NCBI GenBank assembly: GCA_965223835.1
Contig: OZ245023.1
Span: forward strand, 186,001-250,000
DNA: 64,000 bases
Direction: 5' to 3'
Origin: CAVYXZ01 sp965223835
GTDB lineage: Bacteria > Chloroflexota > Anaerolineae > Aggregatilineales > Phototrophicaceae
Shown here: positions 27,178 to 35,988 of the stretch, in pieces
How the letters are laid out: each line of letters starts with the position of its first letter
How positions within the stretch are numbered: position 1 is the first letter of the stretch
Program-made: the position numbers and the translations under genes
Notes under the pieces: model-generated
What the model saw: the letters and a program-made list of their open reading frames with translations, nothing else
What the model was told of the DNA's origin: nothing
The model's database searches: none

Positions 27178-28320
27178 ATGAAAATCACAGACGTCAAATC
27201 ATTTATTGTCGGCAACCCCTGGAAAAACTGGGTCTTCGTCAAAGTTTATACTGATGAAGGGCTGGTCGGCGTCGGTGAGGCGACCTCCGGCATGAGCGCC
27301 AAACCAGCGGTAGCGCAGCTTGAAGAGATCAAACACCTGGTTATCGGCCTGGACCCCACCCAACCGGCGCAGGTCTGGCAGGAACTGCACTTCAAACACT
27401 ACCTGGGCATGAACGTCGCCATGAACGCCATCGAGATCGCCTGCTGGGATATTTTGGGCAAGAGCCTGAACGCGCCGGTCTGGAAGTTACTGGGTGGAAA
27501 GCAACGGCAAACGCTGCGGGTGTATGCCAACGGCTGGTATCAAGGACCGCGTGACCCGGCCTTCTTTGCCGAACGCGCCGCTGCGGTCGTCGAGATGGGC
27601 TATACCGCGCTCAAATTCGACCCTTTCGGCGCGGCCTATCGCTTCATGAGCGCCACCGAGGAGCGCAAATCACTCGATATTGTGGCTGCCGTTCGGGAGG
27701 CCGTTGGCGATGACGTTGACCTGTGTATCGAGGCCCATGATCGACTGAGCATGTCGACGGCGAAACGCGTAGCCGAAGAACTGGAAGATTACCGCCCCAT
27801 GTGGCTGGAAACGCCGGTGATGTCCAACGACATTCCCGCCTCGCTCGAACTGGCCCGGCAGGTGGAGATTCCGATCGCGCTGGGCGAACGCATCCATCGG
27901 TTAGCGGACTTCGTGGATTTACTCACGCCCCGTGTGATCGACATCGTACAGCCGGAGACGTTACACTGCGGCGGCATTGGTCGCACGCGCAAGATCGCCG
28001 CCGTTGCTGAGGGCTGTGAGGCGTTTGTCGCCCTCCATCAAGCACAGAGTCCGCTCAATACGGCTATCAACGCCCACATCCATGCCAGCATCCCCAATTT
28101 CTTGATTCAAGAATGCTTCGATGACTTCCTGGAACCCTGGTCCCGCGAGATTATGACCGGGGTACCGCCGGTGGTTGACGGCCATCTCGAACCACCCACC
28201 GCACCTGGCCTGGGCGTGGAACTCCATGACGAGGAAATGGCGAAATATCCCTACGGCAAGAATAATTATTTGCGCTTATTCGAAACCGGTTGGGAACGCC
28301 GCGATCAAGGTATGCGGTAA
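27178..28320 (+). CDS. Enolase-superfamily (mandelate racemase/muconate lactonising) dehydratase
   Basis: Cytosolic Mg-dependent enzyme of 380 residues, likely a sugar-acid dehydratase (galactonate-dehydratase-like). Metal ligands fit CIEAHDR, WLETPV and ALGERI; the general base region ALHQAQSPLN supplies His, and TALKFDPFG the Lys. The N-terminal capping domain (KITDVKSFIVGN, GLVGVGEAT) is intact. GAGGAC precedes the ATG. Together with the sugar transporter and several dehydrogenases upstream it suggests a pathway from a sugar through its acid to a 2-keto-3-deoxy acid (inference). Confidence 0.92.
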   Translation: MKITDVKSFIVGNPWKNWVFVKVYTDEGLVGVGEATSGMSAKPAVAQLEEIKHLVIGLDPTQPAQVWQELHFKHYLGMNVAMNAIEIACWDILGKSLNAPVWKLLGGKQRQTLRVYANGWYQGPRDPAFFAERAAAVVEMGYTALKFDPFGAAYRFMSATEERKSLDIVAAVREAVGDDVDLCIEAHDRLSMSTAKRVAEELEDYRPMWLETPVMSNDIPASLELARQVEIPIALGERIHRLADFVDLLTPRVIDIVQPETLHCGGIGRTRKIAAVAEGCEAFVALHQAQSPLNTAINAHIHASIPNFLIQECFDDFLEPWSREIMTGVPPVVDGHLEPPTAPGLGVELHDEEMAKYPYGKNNYLRLFETGWERRDQGMR

Positions 28321-28410
28321 CACGTACTGGCTGTTTTCCTGTTGAACTTGCCCCGATTCAGTGGAGGAAAAGCTAAGAGGCAGGTACACTGAATCGAGGA
28401 GCAGAAAACA

Positions 28411-28701
28411 ATGGCAAAAGAGCGAAGAAAGTACACGGAAGAGTTCAAGCGCGAAGCAGTGCAGCTGATGGAAACCAGCGGTAAACCCATCGCCGAGATC
28501 GCACGTGATCTGGGGATCAATGACAATAATCTGTATCGGTGGCGCGGGCTGTATGGCAGCCAGTCGCAAGTGAACACAAATGGCAGTGTAGCTGAGATGG
28601 CAGCCGAACTGAAACGCTTGCAGCGCGAGAATCAAGTGCTGCGGCAGGAGCGTGACATTCTAAAAAAGGCTATGAGCATTGTCAGCCAGAGCCAGCCATG
28701 A
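28411..28701 (+). CDS. IS3-family transposase OrfA
   Basis: Protein of 96 residues: an HTH_8-type DNA-binding domain (KYTEEFKREAVQLMETSGKP, then IAEIARDLGINDNNLYRW) and a leucine-zipper-like coiled coil (ELKRLQRENQVLRQERDIL) for dimerisation. It ends overlapping OrfB by 4 nt; the slippery site near its end lets a fraction of ribosomes continue as OrfAB. Confidence 0.95.
   Translation: MAKERRKYTEEFKREAVQLMETSGKPIAEIARDLGINDNNLYRWRGLYGSQSQVNTNGSVAEMAAELKRLQRENQVLRQERDILKKAMSIVSQSQP
28662..28668 (+). promoter_or_regulatory. -1 ribosomal frameshift site of the IS3 element
   Basis: The heptamer A AAA AAG is in phase with OrfA, and the -1 frame is open from here into OrfB (reading KKGYEHCQPEPAM). 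This is the usual IS3-family signal for making the OrfAB fusion transposase. Confidence 0.8.
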
Positions 28702-29567
28702 GCTACCAGATCATCGAGGCAAACCGTGAGGTGGGCAGTGTTGAGCGACTCGGTGGAGCATTAGGGGTCTCGGTGCGTGGCTACTACGCTTGGCGCAGCC
28801 GAGAACCAAGCCAGCATCAGCAAACCGATGCTGTGCTGCTGAAGGCCATTCGGACTGCGTACCAAGCGGGACGGGGTTTGTACGGCAGTCCGCGTATCCA
28901 CGCTGCCTTACGCCAACAGGGACTGTGCTGTTCGCGCAAGCGGGTCGCTCGCCTGATGCGCCAGCAGGGTATTTACTCCCGTCGCCGCCCGAAGCGACGA
29001 GTGCGAACCACCGACAGCCAACACAACCGTCCGGTTGCACCCAACCTGCTGAAGCGGGATTTCAGTGCCAACGCAGCTAATGAGAAGTGGGTCGGCGACA
29101 TCGTGGGCATCTGGACAGATGAAGGCTGGCTGTACCTGGCCGCGCTGCTGGACACCTACTCGCGCTTGATTGTCGGTTGGGCGATGAGCGTGTATCGAGA
29201 TGAGGCACTGGTGGAGGCCGCCTTACACATGGCGTTGGTGCGGCGTGACCGGCCCCAACCTGCCAACCTGATCCAACATACCGATCGCGGCAGCCAGTAC
29301 ACGGCGGATGACTATCGGGCGCTGCTGAAGGCTCATAGCATCCAGGTGAGCATGAGCAACAAGGGGGATCCGTATGACAATGCGATGATGGAGCGCTTTT
29401 TCAGCACCCTGCGGGCGGAACTGACCGACCTGGAGCGCTTTGCCACTCGCCAAGCGGCCCGAACGGTAGTGTTCGAGTTCATGGAAGTGTTTTACAATCG
29501 TCAGCGGTTACATTCGTCGTTGGGCTACCGCAGCCCACTGGCGTTTGAAATTCCCCATTTATCCTGA
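28698..29567 (+). CDS. IS3-family transposase OrfB (integrase)
   Basis: DDE integrase of 289 residues: HTH_21 part (GRGLYGSPRIHAALRQQG), then the rve core with Asp in EKWVGDIVGIW, Asp in HTDRGSQYTADD and Glu in NAMMERFFSTLRAEL, and the C-terminal FYNRQRLHSSLGYRSPLAFE. All catalytic residues are present, so the element is probably functional. Confidence 0.96.
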   Translation: MSYQIIEANREVGSVERLGGALGVSVRGYYAWRSREPSQHQQTDAVLLKAIRTAYQAGRGLYGSPRIHAALRQQGLCCSRKRVARLMRQQGIYSRRRPKRRVRTTDSQHNRPVAPNLLKRDFSANAANEKWVGDIVGIWTDEGWLYLAALLDTYSRLIVGWAMSVYRDEALVEAALHMALVRRDRPQPANLIQHTDRGSQYTADDYRALLKAHSIQVSMSNKGDPYDNAMMERFFSTLRAELTDLERFATRQAARTVVFEFMEVFYNRQRLHSSLGYRSPLAFEIPHLS

Positions 29568-29635
29568 AAATGTCTCTTATTCACCCTCCACCAAACTGGG
29601 GCAAGTTCATGTTTCTAACAGATTTGGTGGAATCT

Positions 29636-29719
29636 ACCTCACCCCTGCTCGCTACACTCGCTTTCCCCTCTCCAAATTGGAGAGGGGACGGAGAACCGAA
29701 GGTTCGGAAGGGGTGAGGT
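29636..29719. repeat. Dispersed palindromic repeat, copy 3
   Basis: Arms ACCTCACCCC/GGGGTGAGGT and core CCCCTCTCCAAATTGGAGAGGGG as in copy 1, with an extra small hairpin (CCGAAGGTTCGG) in the right arm. It lies between the IS3 element and the F420-type oxidoreductase gene. Confidence 0.85.
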
Positions 29720-29803
29720 CTGAACAAGAAAGCTGTCTAAAATGCCAATTCTACCAAAGGAATTAGAACGATTATTTTTCCAACACGTAAAGGGGGAACT
29801 TTC

Positions 29804-30736
29804 ATGGCAGAAATAAAATTTGGCTGGAATGTGCCAACGGCATCAACCGAATATGTGCCCGGCGCGGTCCATACGGAGCGGATCATCCAGGCGTTGGGCG
29901 CGGTCCACGAGTCGTTCGACTCGGCGTGGGTGTACGATCATTTTCATGCGCCGCCGTTTTTCGACGCTGATGATTATCCTCGCTTCGAAGCCTGGACAAC
30001 CACCGCCTATCTGGCCCACGCCTTCCCCAACCTGTACTTTGGCAACATGGTCCTGGGGCAATCCTACCGGAACCCGGCGCTGCTGGCGAAAATGGCGGCC
30101 ACGTTGCAGGCGCTAACCAACGGCAAGGTGGTGCTGGCGATTGGTGCGGGCTGGATGGAATCGGAATATCACGCCTATGGGTATGATTTCCCGAAAGCGG
30201 CGGTGCGCATTGCCCAGCTTGAGGAAGCAGTCCAGATTATCCGGCTGATGTGGACCGAAAAACGAGCGACGTTCGCGGGCAAACATTATCAGATAAAAGC
30301 GGCGTTGTGCGAGCCGAAGCCCAATCCGGTACCGCCGATTATGATTGGAGGTAATGGCGAACAACTCACGCTGCGGGTCGTGGCGCGGCACGCCGACTGG
30401 TGGAACGGCGTCGGGCTGACGGCTGACGGAATGGCGCACAAGCTCAATGTATTGCGTCAGCATTGCGCCAACGAAGGCCGCAATTATGACGAAATCGTCA
30501 AGACCTTTATCGGCATCATCTCGATTGCGGCAACCGAAGCTGAGGCCCAACGTATCGCCCAGGCATCACCGCGCGCGGCCAACATGAACTTCGTCGGCAC
30601 TCCACTGCAGATAATTGCGCAGATGCAGGCCTACATTGATCTGGGCGTGTCGCATTTTATGCTCGATTTCAGTGATTTCCCCCACGCAACCGGTGCCCGC
30701 CTGTTCGTTGATGAGGTCATGCCCGCGTTGCGTTAA
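29804..30736 (+). CDS. LLM-class oxidoreductase, probably F420-dependent
   Basis: Luciferase-like TIM-barrel enzyme of 310 residues. Pattern LAIGAGWMESEYHAYGYDF and PPIMIGGNGEQLTLRVVARHADWWN is typical of the F420-dependent branch of LLM enzymes. AGGGGG lies upstream of ATG 29804. Single gene, followed after 27 nt by the PEP-utilising enzyme. Substrate unknown; use of F420 rather than FMN is inference from family resemblance. Confidence 0.88.
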   Translation: MAEIKFGWNVPTASTEYVPGAVHTERIIQALGAVHESFDSAWVYDHFHAPPFFDADDYPRFEAWTTTAYLAHAFPNLYFGNMVLGQSYRNPALLAKMAATLQALTNGKVVLAIGAGWMESEYHAYGYDFPKAAVRIAQLEEAVQIIRLMWTEKRATFAGKHYQIKAALCEPKPNPVPPIMIGGNGEQLTLRVVARHADWWNGVGLTADGMAHKLNVLRQHCANEGRNYDEIVKTFIGIISIAATEAEAQRIAQASPRAANMNFVGTPLQIIAQMQAYIDLGVSHFMLDFSDFPHATGARLFVDEVMPALR

Positions 30737-30763
30737 CCGCATCAGAACGGACGCAAATAAATC

Positions 30764-33304
30764 ATGCGTAAACTCGTTGTCGAACTAGAACACCTTACAC
30801 CCGATGCAGTCACGCTCGTTGGCAACAAAGCAGCGGCGCAGGCTGAACTCTTGCAGGCAGGTTTCCCGGTTCCAAAGGGTGTGTGCGTGACCACTGAGGC
30901 CTTCGCTCTGGCAATCAGTGATCGTGGCAACGCGATTACCGCCGCCCTTGGACACGCTGATGTTGCAAAAGCCGCCCACGATTGCGCGAACCTGTTGAGC
31001 GACTTGAAGGTGCCCGGTACCGTCATGGACGCATTGGCAACCGTCTGGCCGGAACTCCTATCCGGGCGAGATTTGGTCGCCGTGCGTTCATCTGGCACTG
31101 CGGAAGATCTGGCCGATGCGAGTTTTGCCGGACAATATGCAACCATTCTTGGCGTACAGGGGCGCGACGCAATTGAAAAGGCGATTATCACCTGCTGGAG
31201 CTCGTTTTATGCTGCGGGGGCGATTGCCGAACGACGAAAGTATGCGCTTAACAACGCGGCGATGGCAGTGCTCATTCAACCAGTGATCGCGGCGGAATGT
31301 GCAGGAGTCGCCTTCTCGGTGGACCCGGTAGCCCATGACCCGGACCGGATTATTATCAATGCCGCCTGGGGTCTGGGTGTCGGCGTGATGGATGGCACCG
31401 TCGCCAGCGATACCTATCAGGTGCGTCGCGCCGGGTTCCAGGTTCAGGCGCAGGTGACGGAAAAGCCGGAACAAATTGGGGTGGATGTTACCGGCAAACG
31501 ACAACCTATTCCAGTACCAGACGACCAACAACGGGCCGCTTGCCTCCCGGATAAATGGGCACAACGAATTGCGCAATATGCTGTCGCGGCTGAACAACAT
31601 TTTGGTTCGCCGCAGGATGTCGAATGGGCCATCATGGACCAGCAGGTGTGGATTTTGCAAAGCCGCCCGATCACCGCTCTGCCGCCTGATGTGGCGCAAG
31701 TGCCGCCTTTCCCGGTTGCGTGGACTGACCGAGCCGACCGGCATAACCTGTGGATGCTGAATAACGACAGCGGCACCGATGAAGGGCCAGTGCCGCCCTT
31801 AGAGCAAGATCATGTCCACATTAAGGAGAGCATCCGCGAGGAAACCTGCAAATTTATGGGTGCGGACCGCAATCTCGACGTTCGATATTTCAATGGCCGG
31901 GCCTATTCGCGTCGGCTACCGCTGGATCAAACGGACGGTGATCGGCGGATTCGGCGGCAGGCGATGGCCGACCTGAAGCAACGCCTGAAAATGGAGGGCT
32001 GGAACGCCTGGGATTACTGGGGGCCAGAGATCGAACAAGCGACCAGGCGGCTGCGCAATTTTGATGTGCACCATGCCGATGCCCTCGCATTGGCAGATAA
32101 CCTTGAAGATGCCATTGCGGTGCGGCGACGCCATTCCATGTTGCACCCCATGCTGTGGTTCCGACCTTTGCCGAGTTATCAAACAGCGTTCGAGCGTGTC
32201 ACCGGCTTATCGGGCGAGGAAGCCATAATTGCGGCCCATCAATTGCTCGATGGCTCGGAAACCCCCTTCACAAAACTGGTTGACAGCCTCTACGAACTGG
32301 CACAATGCGTTCCCGACGATGACTTATTGCAGCGCGTGATTGAAAAACAGGCTGCATTTGAACGCCTACCGGAGACTTTTAGGCGTAAATACCGTGATTT
32401 TATTGCAGCGTATGGCGAGCGGACGGGTGACGGCTGGGGATCGGAAACAACGATTATGACGCCAACCTGGCGCGAGGACCCAGCCCATGTCTTACGGATG
32501 ATCGCGGCGTTTCGCGGACCCACTGTTGAATCGCCAGCAACCATCCGCCAACAGGCACAAGCCAAACGCGATGCTCAGCTAGAAGCGTGGATTGTCTCGT
32601 GTGACGACCCAACAGCGGTGGCTGAACTTCGTCACGAACTTGACTATGCGAAGCACGTTTACACGGTTCTCGAATTGCATAATCACTTCATTGACCAGTT
32701 GGCAAATGGTCAACTGCGCCACGCGGTCATGGCGGCGGCCAGGTGGTTGGTTGAACATAACATCTTAGCCCAGCCTGATAACATATTCTGGCTGACGTTC
32801 ACCGAAATCCTGACAGCGCTGCGTGAAGGTGAAAATTTCGCGGCACAAATCACGGCGCGGCAATCCGAATTCGCCGCCTGGGAAACGTACACCGCCCCGC
32901 CGCTACTGGGGATCCCATCTGCTGACTTACCCGAACGCCTGCCTTATGGTGATGATGTGACAACTCTGGTGGCGGAAAGACCGGGTGTACTGCGCGGCAT
33001 GGGGGCCAGTCCGGGACAGTATCGCGGCATGTGTCGCGTTGTCATTGATTACAACACGGACCTGACGGACATAACACCGGGGACCATCCTCGTTGCGCCG
33101 AACGTTGGCCCGCGTTGGACGCCGATTATCCCGTTGCTGGGTGCGATGGTGCTGGATAGTGGTAGCATTGGTCAACATGCCGCTGCGACTGCCCGTGAAT
33201 ATGGCATCCCGGCGGTGACGAACACGCGGACCGCCACCCAAATTTTACGCGATGGCCTGACCGTGCTGGTCGATGGCGGTGCTGGTGTAGTTAATGTCTT
33301 ATAA
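30764..33304 (+). CDS. PEP-synthase/rifampin-phosphotransferase-like enzyme
   Basis: Cytosolic three-domain dikinase of 846 residues. The N-terminal ATP-grasp part (FPVPKGVCVTTEAF; VRSSGTAEDLADASFAGQY; VAFSVDPVAHDPDR; WILQSRPIT) covers residues 1-305. A long middle domain (about 320-740) is helical. The C-terminal swivelling domain (770-846) carries the phospho-His in SGSIGQHAAATAREYGIPAV. This order, with the phospho-His domain last and no PEP-binding barrel, matches rifampin phosphotransferases and related PEP-utilising proteins rather than true PEP synthase. It may inactivate an antibiotic or phosphorylate an unknown small molecule. Confidence 0.85.
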   Translation: MRKLVVELEHLTPDAVTLVGNKAAAQAELLQAGFPVPKGVCVTTEAFALAISDRGNAITAALGHADVAKAAHDCANLLSDLKVPGTVMDALATVWPELLSGRDLVAVRSSGTAEDLADASFAGQYATILGVQGRDAIEKAIITCWSSFYAAGAIAERRKYALNNAAMAVLIQPVIAAECAGVAFSVDPVAHDPDRIIINAAWGLGVGVMDGTVASDTYQVRRAGFQVQAQVTEKPEQIGVDVTGKRQPIPVPDDQQRAACLPDKWAQRIAQYAVAAEQHFGSPQDVEWAIMDQQVWILQSRPITALPPDVAQVPPFPVAWTDRADRHNLWMLNNDSGTDEGPVPPLEQDHVHIKESIREETCKFMGADRNLDVRYFNGRAYSRRLPLDQTDGDRRIRRQAMADLKQRLKMEGWNAWDYWGPEIEQATRRLRNFDVHHADALALADNLEDAIAVRRRHSMLHPMLWFRPLPSYQTAFERVTGLSGEEAIIAAHQLLDGSETPFTKLVDSLYELAQCVPDDDLLQRVIEKQAAFERLPETFRRKYRDFIAAYGERTGDGWGSETTIMTPTWREDPAHVLRMIAAFRGPTVESPATIRQQAQAKRDAQLEAWIVSCDDPTAVAELRHELDYAKHVYTVLELHNHFIDQLANGQLRHAVMAAARWLVEHNILAQPDNIFWLTFTEILTALREGENFAAQITARQSEFAAWETYTAPPLLGIPSADLPERLPYGDDVTTLVAERPGVLRGMGASPGQYRGMCRVVIDYNTDLTDITPGTILVAPNVGPRWTPIIPLLGAMVLDSGSIGQHAAATAREYGIPAVTNTRTATQILRDGLTVLVDGGAGVVNVL

Positions 33305-33353
33305 AATCAGAGGTAAGGTAGTGTCGAGGCCAATATCTGGGGGGCAGGCAGTG

Positions 33354-33389
33354 AACAGAAACCCACCATCGGATCGGCAGGTTTCTGTT
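33354..33389. terminator. Inverted repeat between convergent genes
   Basis: A perfect 10-bp stem AACAGAAACC/GGTTTCTGTT with a 16-nt loop between the convergent PEP-enzyme and YbaY-like genes. No T run follows on either strand, so a bidirectional terminator is only likely. Confidence 0.45.
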
Positions 33390-33394
33390 GTCTA

Positions 33395-33751
33395 TCAGCG
33401 TACCTCTGTTAACGTCACACTGATGTGGTTGGGATAACCGAAGGTCAAGACTGGATAGCTCTGGGTCGTGATGAGATCACCAACACTGATCGCGCCATCG
33501 CCATCAATATCAACCAGTACCTGAACATGATAAGCATCCTTTTCATTCACGGCGTCACATACCAGTTCAAACGGCTGTTGCGTGCTGTCATGAGTTTTAC
33601 GCGATACTTGACGAATGACCTGTTCGGCAACGTTATGGGCGGGCGCATCTGCCTGGCTGACAGTTTGCAGGCGAACATAAATCGTCGCATCCGCAAACAG
33701 CGGTGCATCGCGGTCAAAGCGGATTTCACCCGTAACGGTTTGCTGGGCCAT
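33395..33751 (-). CDS. YbaY/YscW-like beta-sandwich protein
   Basis: Protein of 118 residues with a pattern like the YbaY/YscW family (VTGEIRFDRDAPLFADATIYVRL; FELVCDAVNEKDAYHVQVLVD), plus an EF-hand-like DIDGDGAISVGD loop that could bind calcium. No signal peptide or lipobox is seen, unlike typical members. It starts 7 nt behind the small domain gene at 33759-34016 and is the last gene of the astacin operon. Role unknown; perhaps a chaperone-like or surface-binding component (inference). Confidence 0.55.
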   Translation of the reverse strand: MAQQTVTGEIRFDRDAPLFADATIYVRLQTVSQADAPAHNVAEQVIRQVSRKTHDSTQQPFELVCDAVNEKDAYHVQVLVDIDGDGAISVGDLITTQSYPVLTFGYPNHISVTLTEVR

Positions 33752-33758
33752 TGCACTC

Positions 33759-34016
33759 CTAGTCCAGGATCGCGTAGCGGGCTTCGAAGTTCACGGTACG
33801 ACTGCTCAGATTCTTAACTTCGATAAAGTATTTCAGCCGCGTCGACGTCTGCCGTTCCACCTGAACCTTCCATTCGAGCTGTGCCGACCGATTTTGGATG
33901 GGGCTGGTGGGCACGACCATCCATAGCACCCGCCATTGTTGCGGCCAACTGTGGGTAAACCAGCGCCGGGTCGCGCGGGCCGGTACGGAACCCTGAAATT
34001 GTACACCAAAGCGCAT
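33759..34016 (-). CDS. Free-standing copy of the astacin C-terminal domain, 85 aa
   Basis: Beta-rich protein of 85 residues, about 65 of which are identical to the C-terminal domain of the astacin-like protease at 34462-35577 (shared blocks RRWFTHSWP, SAQLEWKVQVERQT, RLKYFIEVKNLS). AAAGGAG stands before ATG 34016, supporting a real gene. The domain looks like a small binding module with many aromatic residues. It could compete with, target or assemble with the protease. No known family is firmly recognised. Confidence 0.8.
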   Translation of the reverse strand: MRFGVQFQGSVPARATRRWFTHSWPQQWRVLWMVVPTSPIQNRSAQLEWKVQVERQTSTRLKYFIEVKNLSSRTVNFEARYAILD

Positions 34017-34093
34017 GATATATATACTCCTTTAGCAATGTCACATAATTTAATGATTGATGTTACGCAGATTCACTCGAGTTTGTACGCGAA

Positions 34094-34113
34094 CAGTGGG
34101 TTTAAACCCACTG
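34094..34113. repeat. Perfect 20-bp palindrome inside the astacin operon
   Basis: CAGTGGGTTTAAACCCACTG reads the same on both strands. It lies in the 133-nt gap between the acidic-protein and domain-copy genes. Could be an operator, an RNA hairpin, or one of the dispersed short palindromes. Confidence 0.6.
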
Positions 34114-34149
34114 CCTACAAGCACAAGGTGCGTAACGTCTGTAAATGGA

Positions 34150-34449
34150 TTAGTCGTCGTCGGAGTCGGGTGCAGCCCCGCCGTCGGCAAAGTCCTCGCC
34201 ACTGTCATCCGCGTATGCACCATCGCTCGCAGCATCGTCCGCTTCTGCCGATTCAACGGCGGCGACTAACCAATCCGGTGGTCCACCGACATCCTCACCG
34301 TCATCAGCAACATCCATTTCAGCGTCGTCCAGGTCGGCCAGCAGATCAGCGGCTGGCGTCCCCCCATCAAGCTGCATCACCACCTCGTCTTCTTCTGTCT
34401 GCGTTTCGATTCGAGGGGATTTCTCGTCGATTTCGATAATTATGCGCAT
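34150..34449 (-). CDS. Small very acidic protein in the astacin operon
   Basis: Protein of 99 residues with a strongly negative charge: N-terminal MRIIIEIDEKSP, a middle GGPPDWLVAAVESAEAD, and an Asp/Ala/Gly-rich tail ending SDDD. AGGGAG precedes ATG 34449, and the gene starts 12 nt behind the protease stop, so it is co-transcribed. No Cys, no signal peptide. It could be a precursor peptide, a calcium-binding or inhibitory partner of the protease, or a chaperone. Family not recognised. Confidence 0.7.
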   Translation of the reverse strand: MRIIIEIDEKSPRIETQTEEDEVVMQLDGGTPAADLLADLDDAEMDVADDGEDVGGPPDWLVAAVESAEADDAASDGAYADDSGEDFADGGAAPDSDDD

Positions 34450-34461
34450 GATTGTTCTCCC

Positions 34462-35577
34462 TTATCGCGCCTGCCGCGTCCAGCCCAGCACGTTGTAGCG
34501 GGCCTCGAAACTCACGGTACGGCGGCTCAAGTTTTTGACTTCAATGAAATATTTGAGGCGGTTTTCCGTCTGGCGCTCAACCTGGACCTTCCATTCAAGC
34601 TGCGCCGAACTATTCTGTACCGGACCGGTTGGCACCACGGTCCAGACGACATACCAGTGCGACGGCCAACTGTGCGTAAACCAGCGCCGGGTCGCGTTTG
34701 CGGGGACAGAACCCCGAAATTGCACGCCGGCCCAGGAGCGCGACGGTTCCAGGTTGGGGTACATAGCACGAACAGCGGCAATGTCGCCGGGACTCAGGCC
34801 ATTGCGCTGGCCGATTGCCTGGCCGCCGATTGGCTCTATCGTGGGTTGTCCATTGCGCGAAAAAGCGAACCGCCCGTAATGCATGATTGAGCCAAAATCG
34901 TATCCGCCAATGTCATCGCCATCGGTGATATGCTGATTGAAATTAAATGCCATGTTGGGATCAATATTTTGCCAGTTGATGCGCACAAACCGGTTGCGAT
35001 CTTCACGGCTTTGCTCATGCCACAGGCCGACCGCATGTCCAATTTCATGCACCGTCGCGCCGAAACCACAATTCTGATTAATCGTAATGTTCTGGCGACC
35101 ACCGCGCATACCCACTGCGGAACTGCAGCTATTGCCATCTTGAAACCGCACGTAATTGGGATAGCGCGCGGCGTTAGACCGCGTGCGCAACGGAAAGCGA
35201 ATGCGCGTATTTTGTTCCCAGTGTTGGATGGCCCGGCGGATTAAGTCGGGGCTATGAAAGCCCGAGGCGATTTCATACGGCACTTCACCCCGCGGCCAGC
35301 GAAACCGTTCGCCTGTGAGACCGACTCCGAAGGCGATAATGCCTGGGTCAGGGTCATCCGATTCCATTGTCCGCAACTGTTTTTCGACGTCTGCGACCGG
35401 CCCCAGCACAATGTCGCCTTCAAAGATGGCCTGACCGTCAATTTCCGAATACTGCACCGGTTTGACATCGAATGTATTCCCTTCTACGAAGCCCAGTTTA
35501 GGGTCATCGGTTGAACGGAACCATTCCCATAATTCGTTCTCCTGAGTCTTTTCCTCAGAATCTTTTTTGGCAGGCAT
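34462..35577 (-). CDS. Astacin-like (M12A) metalloprotease with C-terminal beta domain
   Basis: Zinc endopeptidase of 371 residues. The catalytic domain (about 100-285) shows HEIGHAVGLWHEQSREDRN, the extended HExxHxxGxxH zinc motif, and the Met-turn SIMHYGRFAFS with its Tyr. Two Cys pairs (SCSSAV, NQNCGF) fit astacins. Residues 1-95 form a propeptide-like part; residues 287-371 form the domain that is also encoded separately at 33759-34016. No signal peptide is visible, unusual for astacins, which normally act outside the cell. First gene of a four-gene minus-strand operon. Target unknown. Confidence 0.92.
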   Translation of the reverse strand: MPAKKDSEEKTQENELWEWFRSTDDPKLGFVEGNTFDVKPVQYSEIDGQAIFEGDIVLGPVADVEKQLRTMESDDPDPGIIAFGVGLTGERFRWPRGEVPYEIASGFHSPDLIRRAIQHWEQNTRIRFPLRTRSNAARYPNYVRFQDGNSCSSAVGMRGGRQNITINQNCGFGATVHEIGHAVGLWHEQSREDRNRFVRINWQNIDPNMAFNFNQHITDGDDIGGYDFGSIMHYGRFAFSRNGQPTIEPIGGQAIGQRNGLSPGDIAAVRAMYPNLEPSRSWAGVQFRGSVPANATRRWFTHSWPSHWYVVWTVVPTGPVQNSSAQLEWKVQVERQTENRLKYFIEVKNLSRRTVSFEARYNVLGWTRQAR

Positions 35578-35988
35578 ATATCCTCCTCATATCTACCCTT
35601 CCCAAACTTATGCAAGTAGTGATTATTACACCCTTACAGTTCACATTGCACCACACATTTGCGAGCACATCCCCCCAAAAAATAGGGGTATCTTTCGGTA
35701 ATAAATAATTTAATTAATACGCATTTATAAAGTTTAAAGGTACGTGCAACAGATTGAGAATAAAGGAGTTTAAGACTTAAGGGTGAACGACCACCGCAGT
35801 TGTGGGTGTTTTTTCACTATTGCAGCCAACCATTGACGATCTGCCCGCCGCAAACAGGTACTACTTTCCCAATTCAATGGCGGTCAATAGCCCTTTCGCC
35901 CTATGAATATGGTTCTACAGTTAATGATACGGTTAGTCATGAAACGCAAGTTGTAACGTTTACAACCCGCAAATAAGGAAGATAGAAG
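35578..35988. other. Intergenic region, divergent promoters expected
   Basis: The gap of 411 nt between the divergent astacin and receptor-protein genes. A plus-strand frame is open from about 35760 to 35974 without an ATG (reading through WVFFHYCSQPLTICPP to VVTFTTRK); it may be a gene remnant. No clear promoter was picked. Confidence 0.4.

Larger units (their letters stand above)
28343..29609 (+). mobile_element. IS3-family insertion sequence, complete
   Basis: A 1267-bp element with 25-bp imperfect terminal repeats (left end TGAACTTGCCCCGATTCAGT; right end matches at 21 of 25) and two overlapping transposase frames. A 3-bp target duplication TGT lies at 28340-28342 and 29610-29612. It sits 22 nt behind the dehydratase stop, so no gene is broken. 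Confidence 0.93.

Noticed and set aside
35760..35974. Open plus-strand frame upstream of the receptor gene
   Set aside because: No ATG or good start codon and no known family; kept only as a possible remnant in the gap note.
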